A program made the position numbers and the translations under genes. Source: PALSA-612 sp963765295 (GTDB lineage Bacteria; Actinomycetota; Thermoleophilia; Gaiellales; Gaiellaceae). From it: a stretch of 64,000 nucleotides of DNA. The notes below the pieces were generated by a model that saw nothing but the letters and a program-made list of their open reading frames with translations, did not search any database and was not told where the DNA came from. Position 1 is the stretch's first letter. Every line of letters begins with the position of its first letter. Location of the stretch: the NCBI GenBank assembly GCA_963765295.1, contig CAVXVO010000007.1, positions 372,001-436,000 on the forward strand, read 5' to 3'. Shown here one piece after another: positions 37,330 through 46,713 of this stretch.

Positions 37330-39375
37330 CGATCGTCCTGCTCGCTGCCACGCTGGCCGCAGCGACGGCCGGCGGCGCCGCCTTGCAACACAGTGTTACA
37401 AGGCAGGCAGCGGTGACGGGCTGGCTCACGTTCGGCGGCGCGGGCGGCCGGGCGGGCACGACCACCGCGTCCGTCGGTGCGCTGCGCACGTCCTGGTTTG
37501 CCCCGCTGCCGGGGACCGTGACGACGCAGCCGCTCGTCGCGCGCAACGTGCCGCGAAACGGCGACCTGACGGTCTACGTGGGGACGGCGTCCGGCTTCCT
37601 CTACGCGCTGGCCGCGAACGGCTACGTTCGCTGGCGGGTCGACCTCGGACGCCTGACGAACGACGCGTGCCCGCAGATCCCGGACGGCTTCGGCGTGACG
37701 GGAACGCCCGTGATCGACCCGTCCACGCGGACGCTGTACGTCGCCGACGCGTTCGGTCGCCTGCACGCGCTCGACCTCGCGACCGGCGCCGAGCGGCCCG
37801 GCTGGCCCGTCCTGCTCTACGGCGATCCGCGGCGTGAGCTCGTCTGGGGTGCGCTCCTGCTCGCCGACGGCTCGGTGTACGCGGGCACGGGGGCCTACTG
37901 CGACCAGCCGATGGAAGGCCACCTGGTCAGGGTCGCGCTCGGCACGCCGCAAGGTGTCGAACTGGACGGTCGTGCCGTCTTCGCTCGGCGGCGGGGGCGG
38001 GATCTGGGGCTGGGGCGGCCCCGCCTACAGCGCGTCGCGGGACTCGATCTACGTCGTCACCGGGAACGCGTTCGAAGGCGGGTCGAACAAGGGCGCGAGC
38101 TTCAGCGAGGAGGCCGGGTACGGGGAGCACATCGTCGAGCTGTCGCCGGGCCTGGACGTCCGCTCAGCCGACGCGCCCGGCCTCTCCGGCTTCACGGACC
38201 TCGACTTCGTCGGCTCGCCTGTCGTCGCGGACACGCCCGACTGCGGCGAGGTCGTGGCGGCCCAGGCGAAGAACGGCATGCTCTTCGGGTGGGACGCGGG
38301 CTCTCTCGACAGTGGCCCCGCCTGGACCGTGAAGCTCCAGAAGGCCGATCCCGGCGCGCCGCTCCTGACGCAGCCGACCTGGTCGCCGACCTACCGCTCC
38401 TTCTTCGTCGCGGCGGCGTCGAAGCTCGTCCGCATCGCGCTCGGCTCCGACTGCAAGCCGAAGGTGGCGTGGCAGACGACGCTCGGCGACGCGACGCTCT
38501 ACCCGTCGCCGACCGTGGCCGGGACCACGGTCTGGATTGGCCTGCCCGTCAAGGATCTCTCCGGCGTGGCCGAGGCGCTGCTCGGCGTCGACGCACGCAC
38601 GGGCCGGGTGCTCGTCCGGCGTCCGATCGGCGGTGTCTCGTTCGCCCCGCCGTCGGCGCTGGCCGGGATGCTGTTCGTGGCCACGATGCACGGCTTCGGG
38701 CCGGTGCGGTTCCCGGTCGGTCACGGCCGCCCCGTCTCGGCCCTACCCGAGTACACGAGCCGCCTCGACACGAAGCACGTCTGGCAAAGCCGTGAGGACG
38801 GCGTCTACTCGACGGACGACGGCGGCAAGCACTGGCGGCGGATCTACCCCGCGTACGCGGTGCGCGTCGACCGGCTCTCGGCCGCGTCGGGAGTGATCAG
38901 CGTCGGCGCGACGGCGCCTCCGTGCGGCTGCGCGACGCAGCGCCTGTGGACGGTGACGGGCGGCCGCAGCTGGCGCATCGCGAGAGGCATCGGCGGCGAC
39001 TTCGAGGGCAGCGGCACGGCGCTGTACTGGTGGGCGGGCGGGTCGCTCTATCTCGCCGGGCCGAGCTTCCAGACGTCGAAGCGCCTCGCGACCTCGGACG
39101 GGCAGATCGTCGACGCCGCAGGGGTCCCGGGCGGTGTCGTGGCGCTCGTCGACCGGCGCTCGAAGGCGCCGCAGGTGATCGTCGCGCAGGGCTCGGACAC
39201 CCACCTCGTCACCCTCCCGTCCGTGCCGAGCGGCGCCGTCGTCCGCTCGATCGCAGCGGCCGGCCAGACGGTCGTCGTCACGGGCCGGGACGAGTCGTCG
39301 CCCGGCACCGACGCCGACCCGACGCTCACCTGGCGCTCGCACGACGCCGGCCAGACGTGGACGCTCGGGTCGTAG
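37236..39375 (+). CDS. Secreted PQQ-like beta-propeller protein (one frameshift)
   Basis: The mature protein begins after a hydrophobic segment LAIVLLAATLAAATAGGAAL near 37330. Blades follow with VGTASGFLYALAANGYVRW, VIDPSTRTLYVADAFGRLHA and LLADGSVYAGTGAYC, an indel near 37955, then SRDSIYVVTGNAFEGG, VVAAQAKNGMLFGWD and a second part with sialidase-like SREDGVYSTDDGGKHWRR and LTWRSHDAGQTWTLGS. No ATG or GTG lies next to the signal segment; the first in-frame ATG is 37236, inside the previous gene, so the start is doubtful. About 710 aa. Probably an exported binding or photosystem-stability-like propeller; function unknown. Confidence 0.7.
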
Positions 39376-39385
39376 AATCGCGCAC

Positions 39386-40456
39386 GTGGCGACCGAGACG
39401 AGCGAGCCGGCCCGCGTGGCCGCGGAGTCCGGGCCGGCCGTCGACATCGGCCTCGTCTCGATCCGCAAGTCCTACGGGGACGTCGTCGCCGTGGACGGCA
39501 TCGACCTCGAGGTGCTCCGCGGCGAGTTCTTCACCATGCTCGGGCCGTCCGGGTCGGGCAAGACGACGACGCTGCGGCTGATCGCGGGATTCGAGCGGCC
39601 GGACGCGGGGCGGATCATGCTCGCCGGCGAGGACGTGGCGGGCCGGCCTCCCTACGATCGCGACGTCAACACCGTGTTCCAGGACTACGCGCTCTTCCCG
39701 CACATGACCGTCGGCGAGAACGTCGAGTACGGGCTGAGGGTGAAAGGCGTTTCCCGCAAGCGGCGGACCGAGCAGATGCGGCACGTGCTCGAGGTCGTTC
39801 GTCTCGACGGTCTCGAGGGCCGCAAGCCGTCGCAGCTCTCCGGCGGGCAACGGCAGCGCGTCGCGCTCGCGCGCGCGATCGTCAACAACCCTCGCGTCTT
39901 GCTCCTCGACGAGCCGCTCGGCGCCCTCGACCTGAAGCTGCGCGAGCAGATGCAGACCGAGCTGAAGGCGATCCAGCGCGACATCGGGATCACGTTCGTC
40001 TACGTGACGCACGACCAGGAGGAGGCGTTGACGATGAGCGACCGGATCGCCGTCTTCTCCGCCGGGCGGATCGAGCAGATCGGCACGCCGGTCGAGGTTT
40101 ACGAGCACCCGGCGAGCGAGTTCGTGGCCGGCTTCGTCGGCGTCTCGAACCTGCTCGAGCGCGGCGGCCGGCGCTTCACCGTGCGGCCGGAGAAGATCCG
40201 CATCCTCGCGGACGGCGAGTCCGCGCCGTCCGGGAACGAGACCGAGTCCGGGGCCGTGACCGCCGTCGTCTACGTCGGCTCCGTGACGCGAACGATCGTC
40301 GACCTCGACCAGGGCGGGACGCTGACCGTCGTCACCCAGAACGTCGACGCCTTCGCGGGGCGCCCGGCCGAGGAGCAGGGGCGGCGCGTGGTCCTCGCAT
40401 GGCGCCCGGAGAACACGTTTACCATCGACGCTTCGAACAAGGAGGTAACGGAATGA
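39386..40456 (+). CDS. potA: Polyamine ABC transporter ATP-binding protein
   Basis: 356 aa from GTG 39386. Walker A MLGPSGSGKTTTLRLIAGFE, Q-loop VFQDYALFPHMTV, signature LSGGQRQRVALARAIVNNP, Walker B LLLDEPLGALDLKLR, and a C-terminal TOBE domain (FTVRPEKIRILADG). This arrangement is the PotA/FbpC branch. ATGA overlap with the binding-protein gene and polyamine catabolic genes downstream favour spermidine/putrescine as substrate. Confidence 0.9.
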   Translation: MATETSEPARVAAESGPAVDIGLVSIRKSYGDVVAVDGIDLEVLRGEFFTMLGPSGSGKTTTLRLIAGFERPDAGRIMLAGEDVAGRPPYDRDVNTVFQDYALFPHMTVGENVEYGLRVKGVSRKRRTEQMRHVLEVVRLDGLEGRKPSQLSGGQRQRVALARAIVNNPRVLLLDEPLGALDLKLREQMQTELKAIQRDIGITFVYVTHDQEEALTMSDRIAVFSAGRIEQIGTPVEVYEHPASEFVAGFVGVSNLLERGGRRFTVRPEKIRILADGESAPSGNETESGAVTAVVYVGSVTRTIVDLDQGGTLTVVTQNVDAFAGRPAEEQGRRVVLAWRPENTFTIDASNKEVTE

Positions 40457-41631
40457 AGTGGCTCTCCAGGCGGCGGGCGATCGGCGGGGTCGCAGCCGCC
40501 GGTCTCATCGCCGTACTCGTCGTGCCGGCGACGAGCATCGGCTCGGCAAGCAAGTCGCCTTCGCCGCCGTCGAAGATCGGCAAGGGCGAAGGGGCATTGA
40601 ACGTGATCGAGTGGCCGGCCTACACCGACCCCAGCTTCGCGAAGCCGTTCGAGCAGGCGACAGGCTGCAAGATCCATCGCAAGGACGCCGGCTCGTCGAA
40701 CCAGATGGTGGCGCTGATGCGCGCCGGCGGCGGTGGCGGCGGCGGCCAGTACGACCTCGTCTCCGCGTCGGGCGACGCCAGCCTGAGGCTCGTCTACGGA
40801 CACGACGTCGTGCCGGTCAACATCAACCTGATCCCCGGCTGGAAGAGCTTCTTCCCCTACTTCAAGTCGCCGGCCCACAACACGGTGAACGGCGTCCACT
40901 ACGGCGTCTCGCTGCAGTGGGGGCCGAACACGCTGATCTACAACTCGAAGAAGGTGAAGGCTCCGACGAGTTGGAGCGTCGTGTACGGCAAGAAGTACGC
41001 GGGCAAGATCAGCATCCCGAACAACCCGATCCAGATCGCCGACGCGGCGCTGTACCTGATGAAGACCACGCCGTCGCTCGGGATCCGCGACCCGTACGAG
41101 CTGACGAAGGCGCAGTTCAACGCGGCGGTGGCGCTGCTCAAGCAGCAGAAGCCGCTCGTCAAGCGCTACTGGAACTACGCGTCCGACCAGATCCAGGACT
41201 TCAAGAACCAGGACGTGACCGTCGGCTCGACGTGGCCGTACCAGACGCTCACCTTGCAGGCGGCGGGCCTGCCCGTGAAGGACACGATCCCGAAGGAGGG
41301 GACGACGGGCTGGGCGGACACGTGGATGGTGGCCGCCAAGGCCCCGCACCCGAACTGCGCCTACGAGTGGATGCGGTACGTGACGACGCCGAAGGTCGAG
41401 GCGAAGCAGGCGATCGTCTTCGGCGAGACGCCGGTCACGCCGCTCGCGTGCCCGTACATGAACAAGCTGCAGGCGGGCTCGTGCGCGCAGTACCACCTGA
41501 ACGCGCCGGCGGCCTACCTGAAGTCGATCCACTTCTGGAAGGTCCCGATCGCGACCTGCGGCTGGGGCGGGCGGAAGGACTGCGTGGACTTCACGGCCTG
41601 GCAGCAGGCCTGGACGCAGATCACCGGCTAG
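40453..41631 (+). CDS. potD: Polyamine-type ABC transporter substrate-binding protein
   Basis: 392 aa from ATG 40453, with GGAGG at 40441-40445 inside the end of the ATPase gene. Signal region KWLSRRRAIGGVAAAGLIAV carries consecutive Arg residues and may use the Tat or Sec route. PotD-like blocks: LNVIEWPAYTDPSFAKPFEQ, YDLVSASGDASLRLVYG, VSLQWGPNTLIYNSKKVK and GTTGWADTWMVAAKAPHPNC. Tryptophans and acids suited to bind diamines are present, not individually assignable. A strong hairpin lies 28 bp past its stop. Confidence 0.88.
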   Translation: MKWLSRRRAIGGVAAAGLIAVLVVPATSIGSASKSPSPPSKIGKGEGALNVIEWPAYTDPSFAKPFEQATGCKIHRKDAGSSNQMVALMRAGGGGGGGQYDLVSASGDASLRLVYGHDVVPVNINLIPGWKSFFPYFKSPAHNTVNGVHYGVSLQWGPNTLIYNSKKVKAPTSWSVVYGKKYAGKISIPNNPIQIADAALYLMKTTPSLGIRDPYELTKAQFNAAVALLKQQKPLVKRYWNYASDQIQDFKNQDVTVGSTWPYQTLTLQAAGLPVKDTIPKEGTTGWADTWMVAAKAPHPNCAYEWMRYVTTPKVEAKQAIVFGETPVTPLACPYMNKLQAGSCAQYHLNAPAAYLKSIHFWKVPIATCGWGGRKDCVDFTAWQQAWTQITG

Positions 41632-41638
41632 CCGGACG

Positions 41639-42559
41639 TTGGCTTCGGAGGCTGCACGGGAGGCGGGCCCCTCGCGGGGGGCCCGCCTCCGCGTCTCGGC
41701 GGCGTTCTGGCGGCGCCCCTGGCTGAAGGGCTCGGGGCTGATCGTGCCGCCCGTCGGCGCGTACGGGCTCGTCTACCTCGGCTCGCTCGTCGTCCTGCTC
41801 CTGGCCGGCTTCTGGACCGTCGACGCATTCACGAGCGAGACGGTCCACACCTGGAACCTCGACAACTTCCGGACGATCTTCTCGACCAGCGACCCGACGT
41901 ACTGGCGCATCATCGGCCGCACCGTCGCGATCGCGGCAGCCGTCACGGTCGCCGACGCCGTGCTCGCCTTCCCGCTCGCGTACTTCATGGCCCGGATCGC
42001 GACGCCGCGGCAGCGGCAGCTGCTCTTCGTCGCCGTGCTGCTCCCGCTCTGGTCGAGCTACCTCGTCCGCATCTACTCCTGGCGGACGATCCTGTCGTCG
42101 CACGGCGCGCTCAACTGGGCGCTCGGCGGTACGGGGTTCCCCACCGGAAGCATCTCGATCGGGACCGTGGGGGCGATGTGGCTCGTGTTCACCTACATCT
42201 GGCTGCCGTTCATGGTGCTGCCGGTGTTCGCGGCGATCGAGCGCATTCCGGACAACTACCTGGAGGCCTCGGGCGACCTCGGCGCGCGCGGGGCGCGGAC
42301 GTTCCGGAGCGTGATGCTGCCGCTGACGATGCCGGGCGTCGTCGCCGGGTCGATCTTCACGTTCTCGCTCACGCTCGGCGACTTCATCACGCCGCTGCTG
42401 ATCGGCGGCGGGCCGGGGACGTCGATGATCGGCAGCACGGTCGAGGCGAACGTGGGGCTGAACCTCCCGCTCGCCGCCGCGCTGACCGCGGTGCCGGTCG
42501 CGATCATGGCCCTCTACCTGTGGGCCGCCAAGCGCGTCGGCGCGTTCGAGGCGCTCTAG
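41639..42559 (+). CDS. potB: Polyamine ABC transporter permease
   Basis: 306 aa from TTG 41639, the only start that precedes the first helix. Six helices (GAYGLVYLGSLVVLLLAGFW onward), PotB-like SYLVRIYSWRTILSSHGALN, and the EAA loop NYLEASGDLGARGARTFRSV. GDFITPLLIGGGPGTSM is typical of PotB. The first 20 codons overlie a terminator-like hairpin (41659-41690), which may lower permease expression relative to the binding protein. Confidence 0.9.
   Translation: MASEAAREAGPSRGARLRVSAAFWRRPWLKGSGLIVPPVGAYGLVYLGSLVVLLLAGFWTVDAFTSETVHTWNLDNFRTIFSTSDPTYWRIIGRTVAIAAAVTVADAVLAFPLAYFMARIATPRQRQLLFVAVLLPLWSSYLVRIYSWRTILSSHGALNWALGGTGFPTGSISIGTVGAMWLVFTYIWLPFMVLPVFAAIERIPDNYLEASGDLGARGARTFRSVMLPLTMPGVVAGSIFTFSLTLGDFITPLLIGGGPGTSMIGSTVEANVGLNLPLAAALTAVPVAIMALYLWAAKRVGAFEAL
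41659..41690 (+). terminator. Intra-operon attenuator hairpin
   Basis: GGAGGCGGGCCCC (41659-41671) and GGGGCCCGCCTCC (41678-41690) form a perfect 13-bp, almost all G-C stem with a 6-base loop. It sits between the binding-protein and permease genes, within the permease N-terminal codons. No T tract follows. Confidence 0.6.
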
Positions 42560-42562
42560 GAC

Positions 42563-43384
42563 GTGGAGACGCGCGCGACTCGCATCGGGCTCGGCGTGTG
42601 GACGGTGCTCGTCGTCTGCTTCCTCTGGCTCCCGCTCGTCGTGATCGCGGTCTACGCGTTCAACAGCTCGCCGATCCAGAGCTGGCCGATCTCGAGCTGG
42701 ACGCTGCACTGGTTCCGCGTCGCGTGGGACAACCCCGACGTGCGCAGCGCCTTCTGGCTCTCCGTCGAGGTCGGGCTGATCGCAACCGCGGTCGCCGTCG
42801 TGCTCGGCTCGATGGCCGCGTTCGGCGTGCACCGCTTTCGCTTCTTCGGGCGGGATTCGGTCTCGCTGCTCCTGCTGCTCCCGATCGCGCTCCCGGGCAT
42901 CATCACGGGCCTCGCGCTGCAGCAGTTCTTCACGTTCGCGAACCAGCAGGCGTCGTGGCTGCCGGGGCTGCCGTTCTCGATGCTGACGATCGTGATCGGC
43001 CACGCGACCTTCTGCGTGATCATCGTCTACAACAACGTCCTCGCCCGCCTGCGCCGTACGAGCGGCTCGCTGGTCGAGGCGTCGATGGACCTCGGCGCCG
43101 ACGGGTGGCAGACGTTCCGCTACATCACCTGGCCGGTGCTGTCGACGGCGCTCGTCGGCGGCGCGCTGCTCGCGTTCGCGCTCTCCTTCGACGAGGTGAT
43201 CGTGACGACGTTCACGGCCGGCGCGCAGGCGACGCTCCCGATCTTCATCCTCAACAACATCAACCGCGGCACGCAACTGCCGGTGATCAACGTCGTCGCG
43301 TTCGTGGTGATCGTGCTGACGGTGATCCCGGTGTGGGCGTCGGTCCGGCTGACGCACGCGTCCGGCCTTTCTCGGCGAAACTAG
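42563..43384 (+). CDS. potC: Polyamine ABC transporter permease
   Basis: 273 aa from GTG 42563, three bases after the potB stop. Six helices; VVIAVYAFNSSPIQSWPIS and the EAA loop LVEASMDLGADGWQTFRYI match PotC. LSFDEVIVTTFTAGAQATLP is the conserved PotC segment. It forms the channel with the preceding permease. Intact frame. Confidence 0.9.
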   Translation: METRATRIGLGVWTVLVVCFLWLPLVVIAVYAFNSSPIQSWPISSWTLHWFRVAWDNPDVRSAFWLSVEVGLIATAVAVVLGSMAAFGVHRFRFFGRDSVSLLLLLPIALPGIITGLALQQFFTFANQQASWLPGLPFSMLTIVIGHATFCVIIVYNNVLARLRRTSGSLVEASMDLGADGWQTFRYITWPVLSTALVGGALLAFALSFDEVIVTTFTAGAQATLPIFILNNINRGTQLPVINVVAFVVIVLTVIPVWASVRLTHASGLSRRN

Positions 43385-43408
43385 ATCGACGCGAACGGGA
43401 GGAACGAC

Positions 43409-44851
43409 ATGTCGACCACGGTGACGAGCTACAAGAACTTCGTCGGCGGCGAGTGGGTGGACGCCGCCAGCGGCGAGACGATGGAGGTGCTCAACCCGGC
43501 GACCGGCGAGGTGATCGCCGAGGTGCCGCGCGGCGGGGCAGAGGACGTCGACCGTGCGGTCGCCGCGGCCGCGAAGGCGCTTCCGGACTGGCTCGACAAG
43601 ACGCCGAAGGACCGCATGGAGCTCCTGCTCAAGCTCGCGGACGTGATCGAGGAGAACGCCGACGAGCTGGCCCGGCTCGAGTCGCTGAACGTGGGCAAGC
43701 CGATGTGGATCTCGCGCGACGAGCCCCCGTTCATGGCCGACAACCTGCGCTTCTTCGCGGGCGCGGCGCGGAACCTCGAGGGGAAGGCATCGACCGAGTA
43801 CGTCGAGGGCTACACGTCCTTCCTACGGCGCGAGCCGCTCGGCATCGTCGCCGGGATCACGCCCTGGAACTACCCGCTGATGATGGTCGTCTGGAAGCTC
43901 GGCCCGGCGCTCGCGGCCGGCAACGTGCAGATCCTGAAGCCGGCCGAGCAGACGCCGCTGACGACGCTGCGCTTCGTGGAGCTGGCGCAGGAGATCCTGC
44001 CGCCGGGCGTCGTGAACGTGATCACCGGCGACGGCGTGCCGGTCGGCGACGGGCTCGTGCGGCATCCCGACATCGCCCTCGTCTCGCTGACCGGCGACGT
44101 CGAGACCGGCAAGACGATCGCGCGCAACGCGGCGGACACGCTCAAGCGCGTCCACCTCGAGCTCGGCGGCAAGGCGCCGATGGTCGTCTTCGACGACGCC
44201 GATCCCGAGGCGGTCGCGGGCGCGATCAAGGTCGGCGGCTACTTCAACTCGGGCCAGGACTGCACCGCATCGTCGCGCATCCTGGTCTCGGAGCGGATCT
44301 ACGACGACGTCATGTCGCAGACGGTCGACGCGGTCTCGTCGCTGAAGGTGGGCGACCCGTCCGAGGGAGACGACGTCGAGATGGGCCCGGTGATCTCGGC
44401 CGCGCAGCAGGAGCGCGTGCTCGGCTTCCTCGAACGCGCCGTCGAGGCCAAGGCCACGGTGGTCACGGGCGGCGGCTCGGTCGGCGAGCGCGGCTTCTTC
44501 GTCGCGCCGACCATCGTCGCCGACGTGACCCAGGACGCGGAGATCGTGCAACGCGAGGTGTTCGGCCCGGTCGTGACCGTGCAGCGCTTCTCGTCGGACG
44601 AGGAGGCGCTCGAGCTCGCCAACGACGTCCGCTACGGGCTCGCGGCATCCGTGTTCTCGAAGGACGTCGGCCGTGCGCTCGGTGCCGCCCGCAAGCTCGC
44701 GTTCGGCACGGTCTGGATCAACGAGCACCTGTTCCCGCTCACCCCCGAGATGCCCCACGGCGGCATCAAGGAGTCGGGTTACGGCAAGGACATGTCGATC
44801 TACTCGATGGAGGAGTACACGCGCGTCAAGCACGTGGTCGCGAAGCTCTAG
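43409..44851 (+). CDS. Aldehyde dehydrogenase, gamma-aminobutyraldehyde-type
   Basis: 480 aa from ATG 43409, preceded by GGGAGGAA. Catalytic Cys in FNSGQDCTASSRI, Glu in VHLELGGKAPMVVFDDAD, NAD region ITPWNYPLMMVVWKLGPALA and C-terminal EEYTRVKHVV. GQDCTA is typical of PatD-like gamma-aminobutyraldehyde dehydrogenases, which turn the aldehyde from putrescine oxidation into GABA. Location 25 bp after the polyamine importer supports this role. Betaine aldehyde or another omega-aminoaldehyde remains possible. Confidence 0.87.
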   Translation: MSTTVTSYKNFVGGEWVDAASGETMEVLNPATGEVIAEVPRGGAEDVDRAVAAAAKALPDWLDKTPKDRMELLLKLADVIEENADELARLESLNVGKPMWISRDEPPFMADNLRFFAGAARNLEGKASTEYVEGYTSFLRREPLGIVAGITPWNYPLMMVVWKLGPALAAGNVQILKPAEQTPLTTLRFVELAQEILPPGVVNVITGDGVPVGDGLVRHPDIALVSLTGDVETGKTIARNAADTLKRVHLELGGKAPMVVFDDADPEAVAGAIKVGGYFNSGQDCTASSRILVSERIYDDVMSQTVDAVSSLKVGDPSEGDDVEMGPVISAAQQERVLGFLERAVEAKATVVTGGGSVGERGFFVAPTIVADVTQDAEIVQREVFGPVVTVQRFSSDEEALELANDVRYGLAASVFSKDVGRALGAARKLAFGTVWINEHLFPLTPEMPHGGIKESGYGKDMSIYSMEEYTRVKHVVAKL

Positions 44852-46089
44852 ACGCCGTCTACGACTCCAGGGCGGCCGGGGGTGCGCTCCGAGATCGCGT
44901 GCGGGGACCCGTACTCGGCGAGCAGGTCGAGGAACGGCATCGAGTCGAACGACTCGGGGCCGACCACGCCCGTGCCCTTCCAGTCACCGCGCGCGAGCAG
45001 CTCCATCGCGACCACCGGGTTGACCGCGGTCTGCCAGACGACCGCCTGCGAGCCGTACTCGCGCATCGACCACTCGTTGTCGACCACGTGGTAGATATAG
45101 GTCGCCCGCGGGGCGCCGTCCTTGCCGGTCCCGGTGACGAACGTGCCGGCGCAGGTCTTGCCCGTCATCCGCTCGCCGAGGCCACCCGGATCCGGCAGGC
45201 AGGCCGCGACGACGTCCCTCGGCGCCACCTCCACGCCGCCGGCGCGAATCTTCTCCTTCGAGGCGAGGCCGAGCTCGCGGAGCCACTTGAGGACGGCGAC
45301 GAACTCGAGGCTCAGCCCGTACTTGAACGTGACGCGGCGGCAGTCGATCTCGCGCGGGATCAGCACGACCTCCTCGTGCTCGACGTTGACGCACTCCATG
45401 GCGCCGATTCCCTCGGGGAACTCGAACATCTCCGGCTCGGACAGCGGTTCGGTCGTGAACCAGCCGCGCTCCTTCTCCCAGACGAGCGCCGGGTTCAGGC
45501 ACTCCTCGATCGTCGTCCAGATCGAGAAGGTGGGCGCGAACTCGTACCCCTCGACGACGAGATCGGAGCCGTCGCGTACCGACACCTCGTCGAGTTCGGA
45601 GAACAGATGGTCGGCGGCGTACCGAGCGGCCACGTCGGAGAAGCCCGGCTCGACGCCCATCCCGACGATCGCGAGGCGACCCGCCTGCTGCCACTCCTCC
45701 GCGCGCTCGAACTGCCGGTCGGCGAGCTTGACGCCGCACTCCTCGTACGGGTTGTCCGGATGCGGCTCGGACAGCGTCGTCGCCATGTCGAGGTAGATCG
45801 CACCCGCCTGGAAGCAGGCGTCGAAGACGGGGACGACGAAGCGAGGGTCGACCGCGTTCAGCACGGCGTCGGCGCGAAGCGCGCGGATCAGGGCGGCGAG
45901 CGAGGCGGTGTCGGTCGCGTCGATGCGGGCGGCGTCGAAGCGGTCAGGCTCTCCGAGCGACTCGACCGATGCCGACGCGCGGCCCACGTCGAGGTCGCCG
46001 AGGATGATCCGGTCGAAGAAGTCGCGCCTCTGCGCAATCCGCGCAAACGCCGTCCCGACGCCGCCTGAGCCGATCACGAGGATGTTCAT
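44848..46089 (-). CDS. Saccharopine dehydrogenase-like reductase
   Basis: 413 aa from ATG 46089. NAD(P)-binding N-terminus MNILVIGSGGVGTAFARIA; VLNAVDPRFVVPVFDACFQA and GMGVEPGFSDVAARY are conserved in the Lys9/carboxynorspermidine synthase group. A long insert and C-terminal part (GTGKDGAPRATYIYHVVDNE) resemble carboxynorspermidine synthase and lysine-related relatives. Given the polyamine neighbours a role in polyamine or lysine-derived amine metabolism is likely, but the reaction is not certain. Divergent from the Lrp gene, sharing a control region with an inverted repeat. Confidence 0.78.
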   Translation of the reverse strand: MNILVIGSGGVGTAFARIAQRRDFFDRIILGDLDVGRASASVESLGEPDRFDAARIDATDTASLAALIRALRADAVLNAVDPRFVVPVFDACFQAGAIYLDMATTLSEPHPDNPYEECGVKLADRQFERAEEWQQAGRLAIVGMGVEPGFSDVAARYAADHLFSELDEVSVRDGSDLVVEGYEFAPTFSIWTTIEECLNPALVWEKERGWFTTEPLSEPEMFEFPEGIGAMECVNVEHEEVVLIPREIDCRRVTFKYGLSLEFVAVLKWLRELGLASKEKIRAGGVEVAPRDVVAACLPDPGGLGERMTGKTCAGTFVTGTGKDGAPRATYIYHVVDNEWSMREYGSQAVVWQTAVNPVVAMELLARGDWKGTGVVGPESFDSMPFLDLLAEYGSPHAISERTPGRPGVVDGV

Positions 46090-46117
46090 GGCCTGCCCGC
46101 CGTCACACTGACATTGA

Positions 46118-46157
46118 CGCAATGCGCCCGAATGTGGTAGGAGTGCCTCGCATTGCG
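46118..46157. promoter_or_regulatory. Lrp-type operator between divergent genes
   Basis: CGCAATGCG (46118-46126) and its exact inverse CGCATTGCG (46149-46157) are 31 bp apart centre to centre, three helical turns. ATTG-ACG-CAAT (46113-46123) overlaps the left arm. This spacing suits a dimeric Lrp/AsnC protein, whose gene begins inside the right arm. Confidence 0.55.
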
Positions 46158-46713
46158 CGCCACTCGGCCCGGACATTACAGCAAAGCGCAGGCTGCGTCA
46201 CGGGGCCCGGTCGGGCAGGGGCGCCGGCTCGACGACGTCGACTCGGCGCTGATCGAGGCGTTGCAGCTGAACGGGCGCGACTCGTTTCGGCGGATCGCCG
46301 GCGAGGTCGGCGTCTCCGAGGCGACGATCCGCGCGCGCTACCAACGGCTGTGTGACGACGGCATCGTCCAGGTCACGGCGGTGACGAATCCGCTCGGCCT
46401 CGGGTACGACGCCATGGCGATGGTCGGCGTCAGGACGTCCGGCCCACCCGAGGACGCGGCCGAGCTCATCGACCAGGTCGAGGAGGCCAGCTACGTCGTG
46501 GTCGCGGCCGGGCAGTTCGACCTGCTGGTCGAGCTCGTCTGCGTCGACCGGCGCCACCTGCTGGACGTCACGAACAGGATCCGGGCCCTGGACGGCGTCG
46601 CCTCGACCGAGACGTTCGTCTACCTCGAGCTTCGCAAGCAGCTCTACGACTGGGGCATCAGGAAGACACCCAACGAGCCTCCCGCCGTGGCGGGGGCGGG
46701 AAAGGGAGGCTGA
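46153..46713 (+). CDS. Lrp/AsnC-family transcriptional regulator
   Basis: 186 aa from TTG 46153, the first start after an in-frame stop. The winged helix is DSALIEALQLNGRDSFRRIA with recognition part GEVGVSEATIRARYQRL; the RAM effector domain covers YDAMAMVGVRTSG to LELRKQLYDWGI. Lrp-type proteins of this class often respond to an amino acid or amine. Its stop shares an A with the APC permease start (TGATG), so it is cotranscribed with transport and catabolic genes. Autoregulation through 46118-46157 is inferred. Confidence 0.87.
   Translation: MRATRPGHYSKAQAASRGPVGQGRRLDDVDSALIEALQLNGRDSFRRIAGEVGVSEATIRARYQRLCDDGIVQVTAVTNPLGLGYDAMAMVGVRTSGPPEDAAELIDQVEEASYVVVAAGQFDLLVELVCVDRRHLLDVTNRIRALDGVASTETFVYLELRKQLYDWGIRKTPNEPPAVAGAGKGG

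Noticed and set aside
41621..43357. A 578-codon minus-strand open frame opposite both permeases
   Set aside because: Highly charged H/R/D/E composition typical of shadow translation; permease motifs on the plus strand are certain.
42178..46068. A 1296-codon plus-strand open frame across the permeases, aldehyde dehydrogenase and reductase
   Set aside because: It overlaps several well-identified genes in other frames and has no recognisable domain.
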